Origin: Woeseiaceae bacterium | GTDB lineage: Bacteria; Pseudomonadota; Gammaproteobacteria; Steroidobacterales; Woeseiaceae | Direction: 5' to 3' | Assembly (NCBI GenBank): GCA_028277185.1 | Contig: JANQGQ010000039.1 | Span: 62,001 to 126,000, forward strand | DNA: 64,000 bases | Shown: positions 16,117-24,001 of the stretch, one piece after another | Numbering within the stretch: the stretch's first letter is position 1 | Layout of the letters: each line of letters starts with the position of its first letter | Notes under the pieces: model-generated | The model's database searches: none | Seen by the model: only the letters and a program-made list of their open reading frames with translations | What the model was told of the DNA's origin: nothing | Translations under genes and position numbers: made by a program

Positions 16117-16956
16117 TCAGGTCGCGGGGTCCGCAGACTTCACGAACACACTGCAGAACTTGTACTGATAGTCGTCGATTTCGGCGTATTCCGGCAGGCT
16201 CCAGTCGGCATAGATTCCCGGACGGTGCTCGGCGACCGGAGCATTGACGCGGCGATCCGTCCAACCATCGTGAATCGACTTCAACTCCCGATTGACGGGC
16301 CGGTAGCCGTTACGCACCAGATCCGCCTTGATGCTGTCCGAATGGAAACCCGTCGTCACCAGGAAACGGCTGTTGTAGGAGCCTATCCGGTCCAGTAGCC
16401 GGGCTTGCTGCTCGGCGGGGACATAGATCAGCGCGTTGAGTAGAACGACCACGTCATACTCTCGTCGAGCCCGAAACTGCATGAAGTCGGCGGCATCCAT
16501 GAAGTTCGTGTGCTGCCGTACGCTCTCGGCCACGCGAGCGGTATCGCAATCCCGCACAAAACAGGATTGCTCACTGCCATCCAGGCCGTCGAGGATCTCA
16601 GCGGGGTAGCGGCCGTTCCTGGCGTACTCGACGAAGCCAGGCTCCAAGTCGGTGGCATCCACGGTCAGCGAAAAATCCTCGGAATAGTCCTTAACCAGGT
16701 AGTGAATGACGAATGAGTAGACTTCCGCGCCGATCGAGCTGGCGTGAAACAGAACCGAGTAGTGCGGTTGTCCGCATTTCCTCAGTTCATCGAACAACAC
16801 GTTCAATAGGGCGCGGTTACGAAAGAACGCCGTGGTACCAATAGAACGCTCTGTGACCGGTCTCAGCCGGGTAATCTTGCCTGGGTAGCTGCTCACTGCA
16901 CCGTCAAAGCCCGAGGGTGTGATGCAAGTGTGCAATTTCTTCCAACGCTCCCGCAA
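16117..16956 (-). CDS. CheR-like SAM-dependent methyltransferase
   Basis: 279 residues. GTTAFFRNRALLNVLFDEL, SVLFHASSIGAEVYSF, VDATDLEPGFVEYARNGRYP and YDVVVLLNALIYVPAEQQ follow the order of CheR methyltransferases (FFRD, SAG-xxGEExYS, ATDIs, NVLIYF). The glycine-rich SAM loop is altered (ASSIGAEVYS). CheR methylates receptor glutamates, but no chemotaxis genes are nearby, and the N-terminal CheR helical domain is missing. A divergent role, such as methylating a small molecule or another protein, is equally possible. The only in-frame start is a TTG at 16956, preceded a few codons earlier by a stop, so the beginning is uncertain. Confidence 0.6.
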   Translation of the reverse strand: MRERWKKLHTCITPSGFDGAVSSYPGKITRLRPVTERSIGTTAFFRNRALLNVLFDELRKCGQPHYSVLFHASSIGAEVYSFVIHYLVKDYSEDFSLTVDATDLEPGFVEYARNGRYPAEILDGLDGSEQSCFVRDCDTARVAESVRQHTNFMDAADFMQFRARREYDVVVLLNALIYVPAEQQARLLDRIGSYNSRFLVTTGFHSDSIKADLVRNGYRPVNRELKSIHDGWTDRRVNAPVAEHRPGIYADWSLPEYAEIDDYQYKFCSVFVKSADPAT

Positions 16957-16997
16957 CCACTTCTACAACGGCCTCCTTATCGAGATTCAGGGCCGGA

Positions 16998-17156
16998 ATA
17001 GAAGGGCGCAAAGTCGTCTGGCACGGCGGTTGGTGGCCTGAAGCCTATGCGGGAAAGATAGTAATCGTGCCGGATGACGAGTTGGTCTTCGTAGCCTTGG
17101 GTAACACCGATGGTGTCCATTGGGGAAATCCGCTCAACGCCGCAGATGTAGACTGA
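16998..17156 (+). pseudogene. C-terminal remnant of a beta-lactamase-family serine hydrolase
   Basis: In frame on the plus strand are about 52 codons ending in TGA at 17154. They read IEGRKVVWHGGWWPEAYAGK followed by IVIVPDDELVFVALGNTDG. The WHGGWWPEAYAG block is the family KTG/HGG-box strand, and the LVFVALGNTDG block is the following beta strand of class C beta-lactamase/esterase-like proteins. No start codon, signal peptide or SxxK region precedes it: upstream DNA is occupied by the CheR-like gene on the other strand. It is therefore most likely the 3' end of a gene lost by deletion. Confidence 0.5.
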
Positions 17157-17506
17157 ACTCTAGGTGGGATCTGGAGCCGTCCGGCGTTCGAACATAGCTG
17201 CCGTCTGCTTCCCAGGTTCTTTCTCGGCGTGGTCGCGGTCCCGGCAAAGTAAGGTGCGGCAAACCAGTGTCACACGTTTAGATAGAAACGGGAAACGGAG
17301 TGATCCACGTATCCCGAGTTTTCCAGTCGCTGTCTCGACTATTGCAGCCGAGACATCTCTGGTTTTGCGGGGTACAACGCGAAATCGCATGGATCTCCGA
17401 ACAGCGACTCAAACGTGGCCGTCTATTATTTAACATAATATACATTATGCGCATTTACTGCCACACCGAATTGCGGCGATTGTCCTATCGCACTAGCCGC
17501 GGCGAC
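17157..17506. other. Intergenic region with AT-rich palindrome
   Basis: These 350 bases separate the hydrolase remnant from the 3' end of the next minus-strand gene. Short open frames occur on both strands, but none has a recognisable domain or a good start. The right-hand part is AT-rich and contains an inverted repeat at 17434-17449, listed separately. The region looks like a scar of past rearrangement. Confidence 0.4.
17434..17449. repeat. Short perfect inverted repeat CATAAT-N4-ATTATG
   Basis: The sequence CATAATATACATTATG consists of a 6-base perfect inverted repeat around four bases, within an AT-rich pocket. It lies about 60 bases beyond the stop of the membrane-protein gene, not in front of a gene. 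It could be an orphan operator, an insertion-site relic or chance in an AT-rich stretch. Confidence 0.35.
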
Positions 17507-18646
17507 TTAGCTTCTGTGCCGATGAACATGGCATTTCTCGCCATGGTTCGTGACGTTTCGACAGCGGGTACCGGCCCTCGTTTTCGCAGTGCATCTGGTA
17601 GGCGACGTTGGGGGTGGCCCGTTCGCTGGAGTTGCGAGTATCGACAACCACTCCATAGCTAGAAATGCCTCCAGGATCGCGGAAACGCCGGCACCAAAGA
17701 CTGTAGACAACGCTATGGTTAGCGCTTCACCTTGCCGACGGAGACCAGGATTGGCCAACACTACATCTACCCTGTCGTTTATGTAGAGATCGTTCCAAGA
17801 TAAATGGGCGGTGCCGCTCTGGGCGGTCATCGTGCTTGGCGCGGGTACGCTCGAGATCTGCCAGCGACTTGGTGCGGACAAATTCAAAACGTATGTGTCT
17901 GCCGGGCTTTCCGTACTGCTAGCTCTACCAAAAAGGTGTGTTCCTGGCCTAACGTGTAATGAAAGGCCGCGTTCTGAGAACGACTCTCGAAGGTTCAGGG
18001 AGCCGACTTCTAACTGGACCCAAAACTGTTTAGATTCGTCAAACAACGTGCGCCCTGGTACTCCCGTGAACCCGATATCCGATACGTCATCTTGTGAAAA
18101 CGCATTTGAATGTGGCTGCACTGGCCATTGCTCCGATACGAGCTCAAGGGGAAACTGCGCAGCACGGAGTTTAGTCACGTGGTACCCGCCGGAAATAGTT
18201 GAACTAAGAGCGTGCTGCCCGAAGCGGCCGGCGGTGACTTTTCTTGGAGATTTGTTCGTCCGAATAATCATTGCGCCGCACTCAAGAGCGGAACTCTCTT
18301 CCGGAGCACCTGGCCGGAGATTCGCCAATAGTCTAATCGAGTAGTCATCGTCTCCTTGATCGTAGAAAACAATGCGCCAATCGATCGGCCAAACGGTCTT
18401 GCCAGACAAATCAACGTCAGGGGAGGCACAAATCATGGTTACTTCGACCTCCACCTTATCGGAGGCTGTAAACGGGGCGATTCCCAAGACCCACAGGATT
18501 CCCGCCACGCTAATAAGCGACAACAAGGAGCCAATAATCAGAGTAGTTTTGGCTCGAATCGCTGGCTTCTTCCTCGGTAAATCCATCGACAACTTGCCCC
18601 AGCCGACTTCTCTTAGAATCGTGGCTACATTAGGATTGTCGGTCAA
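17507..18646 (-). CDS. Two-helix membrane protein with C-terminal Cys/His zinc-binding-like motif
   Basis: 379 residues from a TTG start; an ATG about 20 codons inside (MDLPRKKP) is an alternative. A transmembrane helix near residues 35-55 (TLIIGSLLSLISVAGILWV) leads into about 240 residues with an all-beta look. A second hydrophobic stretch near 320-345 (IALSTVFGAGVSAILEAFLA) returns the chain to the cytoplasm. The tail reads CTAKTRAGTRCRNVTNHGEK then CHVH, a C-x8-C-x9-C-x2-H pattern. This resembles the small DUF5763-type zinc motif found alone or at protein ends. Role of the whole protein is unknown. Composition is more AT-rich than core genes. Confidence 0.55.
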   Translation of the reverse strand: MTDNPNVATILREVGWGKLSMDLPRKKPAIRAKTTLIIGSLLSLISVAGILWVLGIAPFTASDKVEVEVTMICASPDVDLSGKTVWPIDWRIVFYDQGDDDYSIRLLANLRPGAPEESSALECGAMIIRTNKSPRKVTAGRFGQHALSSTISGGYHVTKLRAAQFPLELVSEQWPVQPHSNAFSQDDVSDIGFTGVPGRTLFDESKQFWVQLEVGSLNLRESFSERGLSLHVRPGTHLFGRASSTESPADTYVLNLSAPSRWQISSVPAPSTMTAQSGTAHLSWNDLYINDRVDVVLANPGLRRQGEALTIALSTVFGAGVSAILEAFLAMEWLSILATPANGPPPTSPTRCTAKTRAGTRCRNVTNHGEKCHVHRHRS

Positions 18647-18771
18647 GGGTCTAAGGAGTACACGATTCCGATCGTCTGCAGTGATGTATGATCACAAAGG
18701 TCTACTCGACTGAACCACGCCTCCTCCTGAGAGCTGTCAAAGTGAGGATTCCCTACCCAAGCCAATCGTCT

Positions 18772-19365
18772 TCATTCACAGCCGTGGTGCTTCTTCCACA
18801 TCTCTGAATCATGTCCCTCGGGTACCGCATCGCATGGACCGCCTGCTCCCCCGCTATACCCGCGCAGTTCCGCATAACGCTCGATTTGCTCATCGCTGAG
18901 TACAGGCACCGTCTTAAGGTGTGCAGACAGGTGGACCAGTCTCAGGTCCGATCTCGCCTTGCCGGCCTTCTCGACCAACTCAGCGAGACGAGCCTGATCG
19001 AGGTCGCCACGGACGAAAGCGTCTTCCAATGCCCTCTCCGCCGAAATGAAGTCCTCTCCCCTGCTAAGCGCCGCGCGCCGCATTTCCTCGAAAATCTCGG
19101 TGATCTTTATCACCTGGTCATCACTCAATGCCAGTGGCTCCGCCAGGTCAAGAACATGCCTTGGCCCCGGGGCATCATTCACTTCCGCAGGGAGCGCAAG
19201 CCCCCAGCCCGTTCCTTTGCGAATAGCGGCAATGGTTCGGTCGGACAGCGAAGCAATCTCTCGGTCTTGCGCGCCGGCATGCGGTGACATGCCGCTATGT
19301 TCGGCGGTGGCAATGCCAGCAACCAAGAGGCTGAGTATCGCAATGAGTGATGAACTTCCTTTCAT
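18772..19365 (-). CDS. Spy/CpxP-like periplasmic protein
   Basis: 197 residues from the ATG at 19365, which has AGAGGA upstream; a signal peptide (SSLIAILSLLVAGIATA) follows. The mature protein is helical and has two copies of the LTxxQ-type motif, LALSDDQVIKITEIF and VPVLSDEQIERYAEL. Such motifs define the Spy/CpxP/metal-resistance group of periplasmic chaperones and metal sensors. The C-terminus carries His and Cys residues (GPCDAVPEGHDSEMWKKHHG). It starts 42 bases behind the TonB receptor gene on the same strand, so the two are probably one operon. A link to metal or envelope stress is inferred from the family. Confidence 0.72.
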   Translation of the reverse strand: MKGSSSLIAILSLLVAGIATAEHSGMSPHAGAQDREIASLSDRTIAAIRKGTGWGLALPAEVNDAPGPRHVLDLAEPLALSDDQVIKITEIFEEMRRAALSRGEDFISAERALEDAFVRGDLDQARLAELVEKAGKARSDLRLVHLSAHLKTVPVLSDEQIERYAELRGYSGGAGGPCDAVPEGHDSEMWKKHHGCE

Positions 19366-19406
19366 CGTTCTTCCTCTGATCAAACACCTGAAGTATGAAG
19401 TGGGTT

Positions 19407-21536
19407 TCAGAACCGTGCCTGTACGCCCAGCGTGACTGCTGCTGGCTCTCCTGGTGCAAAGGTCGGATTGTCTTGCCCGTTTACATTGTTTCGCGCGCCG
19501 ATGACGCTCGAAACGAAGCGCTCATCGGTGAGATTGCGCCCTTCGACAAAGACGAGGAACTGTCCCGTATCGTAGCTCACGCGCCCGCCAATTGTTACAA
19601 AGCCATCCGCGCGCAAGGTGTTGGCGTAATCCACATAGCCACCATCGGGCACGAACGTCCCGAACAGTTCCGCCGATATGCGATTCGAGCGATAGGACAC
19701 GCGCGTGCCAAAGCGATGCTCGACAACAATCGGGAGGACATTGTTGCCAAAGATCGGATCGTCTTCGAAATGTGCGTCTGTCCAGGTCCAGTCTGCGGCA
19801 ATGTCGATGCTGTCGCCGTCGCTGAACACGTCTTCAGCAACTATTGCTCCCACCGAGCTTTCGATTCCCCACCGGCGAGTGTCGTCCGCATTCCCGACCG
19901 ATGTCACGTTCTGCGTGACCGCATTCGTGGTGGAGACGATCTCATTCTCGATCCACGCCCGGTAGAGCGTGAAGTCCAGTCGAAACGCACCGACCCGCCC
20001 TCGTACACCGGCTTCGGCAGTGATCGCGGTCTGTTCGTCAAGCTCGCGCACGACAGGGCGCCGGGGATCAGTGCCGTTCAGCAGCGCGTTCATCGGTCCG
20101 GGCGTTCCCGCTGCATTGATCAGTAGCACATCGTAAGTCGGCGGCTCGATGACGTGGCTAAGGCCTGCAAACACCGTCAGAGCCGGTGTAGCGTCGAACG
20201 ACAGCAGCGCAAGTCCATTGAAGCCGTCGTAGCTGTCGTCGAGTTCAGCAGGCGGCCGACTATCCCTGATGCCTGTGAAGTTGTCGCTGATGGCGCGATC
20301 GTGCCAGTCCCAGCCGGCAGTAAAGTCCAGACGGATTCTGTCCGTTGGCCTTACGTGCCCCTTGAACTGCGCCGTTAAGCGATCCGCTGACAGATCGTTG
20401 TCCGCCCACTGATCGCCGCGCGCTCCGGAAAACGTCGGAGGCGTTCCGCCGCCGTTGAAGAATTGCTGCTGGCGCCGATCGTTGCGCTGATAGATGAGAG
20501 TCGCACCCCATCCAACAGCGGCATCATGCTGGCCGCGCAGGCGGGCAGCGAGAACGAAATCGTCGTTGTCTTCGACCTGAACGTCGCGCCGCCGGAACTC
20601 CACGTCAGTGATCATGTAGGCTGCGTCCAGATCAAGCCTGGAGCCTCCCAGATCGACACCGATGCCAGAGGTAAAACGATACTGATCGGTAACCCGCCGC
20701 CAGTCGCCCGCGATGTTGTTCGGCTGGGACGCAGTGGACCCCGCGTCAATTTGCGCAAGTGTCTGCGGGCCCGGAAGTTCAAGCTCCGAATCATTCGCAG
20801 ACCCTGAAAACCGCAGCGTCAGGCTGTCAGAAACATTTTGGCTGTAACGCCCATAAGCCCGAAGCGCATCCTGCGCACCGTATTCCCGGAAGCCATCCTG
20901 CGAGAACCAGCTGACGGACGCAAAGCCCTCACCGTTCTCGCTCAATCCGGCATACGCCGCCTGACTTCGCAAGTAGTCAAAGCTTCCAATCTCACCACGA
21001 GCGGTAAATCCTCGGTCCACGGCGCCGCTGCGTCCACGAAAATCGACAATGCCGCCCAGTGCCGAACCGCCCTCAAGCGCGCCTCGTCCTCCACGGAGAA
21101 TGCCGACTTCACCGAAGAACAGAGGCTCGAGGAACTCGACGAAATCGAAGCTGGTGTCGGCGTAAGTGATGGGAAGCCCGTCCAGACGCAGCTCAATACC
21201 GCGTCCTGCGGGCTGCGTGCCACGCTGCAGACCAGAACCGCGAATCGAGAATCGCGGATGATCGATCCCGCCGAAAACGGGCTCGATTTGAACGCCCGGC
21301 GTATCGCGGAGCAAGTCCTCGAGGGTAGACAGACGCCCTTCGAGCACCGGTTTGGTCACGTCCTCACTCTGCCTGGACCGGGGCAACTTGCCGACAACGA
21401 TGATGGTTTCGATGGCCGTTGCGTGAGACTGCGCATCACCGGAATCGGGCGCTACGGCATTCTCCCCGGATGCAGGCAGGCAAGCCACCAGCACCACTAC
21501 GCTCACGGAGAGCCGGGAGAAAAAATCGGTTTTCAT
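19407..21536 (-). CDS. TonB-dependent outer-membrane receptor
   Basis: 709 residues with a signal peptide (SVSVVVLVACLPASG) and a TonB-box-like AIETIIVVGK. The plug includes LEDLLRDTPGVQIEPVFGG, HPRFSIRGSGLQRGTQ, IELRLDGLPITYAD, and VGILRGGRGALEGGSALGG. A long beta-barrel follows, ending in VTLGVQARF with the terminal Phe used by the BAM complex. The plug style is like siderophore receptors, but no siderophore genes are nearby. Directly downstream is a Spy/CpxP-like gene, an unusual companion that may point to a metal cargo. The region upstream lacks an obvious Fur box. Confidence 0.9.
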   Translation of the reverse strand: MKTDFFSRLSVSVVVLVACLPASGENAVAPDSGDAQSHATAIETIIVVGKLPRSRQSEDVTKPVLEGRLSTLEDLLRDTPGVQIEPVFGGIDHPRFSIRGSGLQRGTQPAGRGIELRLDGLPITYADTSFDFVEFLEPLFFGEVGILRGGRGALEGGSALGGIVDFRGRSGAVDRGFTARGEIGSFDYLRSQAAYAGLSENGEGFASVSWFSQDGFREYGAQDALRAYGRYSQNVSDSLTLRFSGSANDSELELPGPQTLAQIDAGSTASQPNNIAGDWRRVTDQYRFTSGIGVDLGGSRLDLDAAYMITDVEFRRRDVQVEDNDDFVLAARLRGQHDAAVGWGATLIYQRNDRRQQQFFNGGGTPPTFSGARGDQWADNDLSADRLTAQFKGHVRPTDRIRLDFTAGWDWHDRAISDNFTGIRDSRPPAELDDSYDGFNGLALLSFDATPALTVFAGLSHVIEPPTYDVLLINAAGTPGPMNALLNGTDPRRPVVRELDEQTAITAEAGVRGRVGAFRLDFTLYRAWIENEIVSTTNAVTQNVTSVGNADDTRRWGIESSVGAIVAEDVFSDGDSIDIAADWTWTDAHFEDDPIFGNNVLPIVVEHRFGTRVSYRSNRISAELFGTFVPDGGYVDYANTLRADGFVTIGGRVSYDTGQFLVFVEGRNLTDERFVSSVIGARNNVNGQDNPTFAPGEPAAVTLGVQARF

Positions 21537-22016
21537 GATGGCCTCTCGGGAGATTTGAAGAGTCGCTGCCGGAAAGAGCCAGAAAGGCGCTCCGGTCTTG
21601 TAGAGTTCTTCCTGTCGTCAAACAGTGGGGGGCTGGGCGTGCGGACGGCACAAATCAAGGCCCGGTCGTGCGATGAGGCGGCACTCTCTACTCCACGAAT
21701 CCCTGATCATCGTTCGCCAGTCCCTGGCCTGTCCTGTGGCGCCGGCTCCAAACCGCTAAGCACCACGCACCGCCTGAACGCGGCTGATCGTATCCCCGCG
21801 ATGAGGCGTAATCAACCTCACCGGCTGATTCCGGATGGGTCGGGCGCCTGGACAGAATCATGGCATTTGCGGCGCTCCGCAGCAGCCATTGCACCCTTCA
21901 ACGAAACCTGTCCGTAACACGCCCTGGCTAATCCGGGAAGGAGACCCAGGTCAGGCGAAAAACGGCCTAACCGTTGATTTGTATAGACGAACGGCATCCA
22001 ATAGTACGTGGCGCAG
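21537..22016. other. 480-base gene-free region upstream of TonB receptor
   Basis: The leader of the receptor gene and the 3' flank of the DUF1801 gene meet here. Only short open frames with no family resemblance are present on either strand. I looked on the minus strand for a cobalamin riboswitch, because the leader is long and precedes a TonB receptor. The conserved B12-box and surrounding helices are not convincingly present. A long untranslated leader remains possible. Confidence 0.4.
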
Positions 22017-22436
22017 TCAGGCACCCAACAACGGTAGCTTTTTGACGCGGTGATATCGGAGCGCCAGTTCTACACAGTGCCTCAATGCGTCAGTGTCAAT
22101 ACGACTACCGAGCGCGAAAACGATCGCTCTGTTACCTTCAAACTCAAAAGTTTTCGGATAGATCTCCCTAAAGGTATCGACGAGCTTAGTATTGCAATTG
22201 AAATACATCGCGAAACGTTCCGGCGAAGAACTCGGCATGCCAAGTCGAATCGTGCTACCGCCTTTCACAAGATAGCTCGGCTCGCCCCACTTCAGCATCT
22301 CTTCCACGCGGCCAATCGCCTCGTGCGAGTCGGCCACATCAACTATGAGCTGGCGAAGTCGTAGCAGCTGTCGCCGGACATCGCTCGGATAAGCGTCGAA
22401 CGCCGCAGCAACAAGTGGATTCTCGATCTTCGCCAT
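22017..22436 (-). CDS. DUF1801 family protein
   Basis: 139 residues from the ATG at 22436 (MAKIENPLV); the frame extends upstream but without family content. The typical DUF1801 (YdhG-like) blocks are present: AAAFDAYPSDVRRQLLRLR, VEEMLKWGEPSYL, and the strand GSTIRLGMPSSSPERFAMYF. Members are small cytoplasmic proteins of the YdhG fold, without an assigned reaction. It diverges from the acetyltransferase gene across 273 bases. Lower G+C than the core genes. Confidence 0.82.
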   Translation of the reverse strand: MAKIENPLVAAAFDAYPSDVRRQLLRLRQLIVDVADSHEAIGRVEEMLKWGEPSYLVKGGSTIRLGMPSSSPERFAMYFNCNTKLVDTFREIYPKTFEFEGNRAIVFALGSRIDTDALRHCVELALRYHRVKKLPLLGA

Positions 22437-22709
22437 TGAGTGTCGGGGTGCTTCAGTTAACGGGTCACTGCGATGTAGCAGGCTGTCAACCAATCGCCGC
22501 GGCGAACACTGCATGATCGCTCCATGACCAAGTGTCGCACTTGTCAGTTTGTCGGTCCATCTGGACAACGCACTTCGCGTCATCACTTTGATTCCTACGC
22601 CGACCTGCGCTCTAATCACGGGGCACACAAACGCTCGACGGATCGCTTCCCTTTGAGTTTGATGAACATGGCGGGCTGGACGCACCGTTTACACGGTCGG
22701 GTATAGGTA

Positions 22710-23150
22710 GTGCAATCGATCATTATTCGCGACGCCAACCACTCCGATCGCAACGGTATCGTGGCGATTGACGAGATAGCCCAGCGCGAACCGGAGCGCA
22801 GAGACTTCATCGACAAGGCTCTGGATTCGGCAACTTGCCTTGTCGCCGATGGCAATGGAACCGTAGTCGCATATGGCGTACTGGAGTATTCCTTCTTCGG
22901 TAATGGATTCGTTTCGATGCTATACGTTGCCGAATCGGCAAGGCGACGCGGTGTTGGGCGACGCCTTATGCAAGCTCTGGCCAAACAATGCGAAACGTCG
23001 AAGCTATTTACATCTACCAATGAATCAAACTCGGCGATGCGGGCGCTGCTCGCAACCCTCGGTTACGTCCCCAGCGGAGTCATTGAAAATCTCGACCCGG
23101 ATGACCCGGAGCTTGTATTTTTTCTAAACCTCAATCGTCGAGGGTACTAA
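22710..23150 (+). CDS. GNAT family N-acetyltransferase
   Basis: 146 residues starting at GTG 22710. The GNAT fold is evident from IIIRDANHSDRNGIVAIDE at the first strand, FVSMLYVAESARRRGVGRRL holding the acetyl-CoA pyrophosphate loop (R-x-x-G-x-G/R), and STNESNSAMRALLATLGY at the later helix. It should transfer an acetyl group from acetyl-CoA to an amine; the acceptor cannot be deduced. A single-gene unit, with a convergent trmH remnant 37 bases beyond. Confidence 0.82.
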   Translation: MQSIIIRDANHSDRNGIVAIDEIAQREPERRDFIDKALDSATCLVADGNGTVVAYGVLEYSFFGNGFVSMLYVAESARRRGVGRRLMQALAKQCETSKLFTSTNESNSAMRALLATLGYVPSGVIENLDPDDPELVFFLNLNRRGY

Positions 23151-23187
23151 GCTTCAGAAAACACCGCTGCCGGAAATTCGCCCAGCG

Positions 23188-23874
23188 TCACTCCCGCTTG
23201 CTGACGGTCGATACATCGATCAGCGGGTTCGCCGCGATCATGCCGTCAGCCGTAAGCTCGGGATAGGGTTTCCCCTGGCTACGGCACCGTTCGGCGATGT
23301 CGGGATACGACCACTCGAATAGCGTACGAGCACGCTCGTCGGGCGTCAGACGCGACTGGTCGTAAAGCCCTGCCGCGCGCCGCTGTCGCTCGGCCTCGAA
23401 CAGAATGATGCCGACGACGACCGACACGGTCAGCGACGATCCGTGACCATGCATTGGAATGGCTATGTGCTCATCGGCCTCGGCGCGCGCGGCGTCGCTC
23501 AGGCCAACGTGCTCGCCCCCTACCATGATCGCCACCTTCTGTGTGTAGTCCACATCGCGATAGTCGCGCGATTTCTCGCCACTGTACGCCGCTACGAGTC
23601 GCCAACCATCGGCACGTAGCGCGGTGAGCGCGACGCGGGTCGAACGGTGCGTCGACACGGCGACTCAGTGCTTTGCGCCACCCAGGCTGGCGTGGTTACG
23701 ACGCACGAACTCGCCTGTTGAGGTTGTGTGCACTTGCTGAATTCCGACGGCGTCGGCCGTGCGGATGATCGCAGAGACGTTGTGTGGTTTGGTCACGGCG
23801 TCCATCAACACCGTAAGGTCCGGCTGTCGGGCGTCGAGGGCGCGCTGGTGGTTTGCGGATCGATCGCGTGTCAT
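23188..23874 (-). pseudogene. trmH: trmH-type tRNA (guanosine-2'-O-)-methyltransferase interrupted by one in-frame TGA
   Basis: The frame runs from an ATG at 23874 and would encode 228 residues of the SPOUT methyltransferase TrmH, which 2'-O-methylates G18 of tRNAs. The first part has QPDLTVLMDAVTKPHNVSAI then IRTADAVG; the second has VAIMVGGEHVGLSDAA and PMHGHGSSLTVSVV, the trefoil-knot SAM site. Between them, at 23667-23665, is TGA exactly where E. coli TrmH has Trp (NSWVQVKTHR against KH-stop-VAVSTHR). There is no frameshift; both halves are in the same frame and look well conserved. The usual SLNVS is SLTVS here. A recent nonsense mutation, an assembly error or readthrough could explain it. 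A GTG at 23658 could restart only the C-terminal part. Confidence 0.82.
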
Positions 23875-24001
23875 CGGTGTTCCTTACCGCAGATGTGCGG
23901 ACATCGTAGCAGCGGGATACGCACACGAGTCGGTACGGCTTCACAATTGCTTGCTGGTGCGTCGCGCCGATGCCCCAGCTTATGTTGCGTAGTGACAGCG
24001 C

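Noticed and set aside
21537..22016. Cobalamin riboswitch in the TonB receptor leader
   Set aside because: The leader is long, but the conserved B12 box and helix elements could not be found by eye on the minus strand. A covariance-model search would decide.
23665..23667. Genome-wide reassignment of TGA to Trp
   Set aside because: Many genes in the window end properly in TGA and use TGG for Trp, so the trmH stop is a local event.
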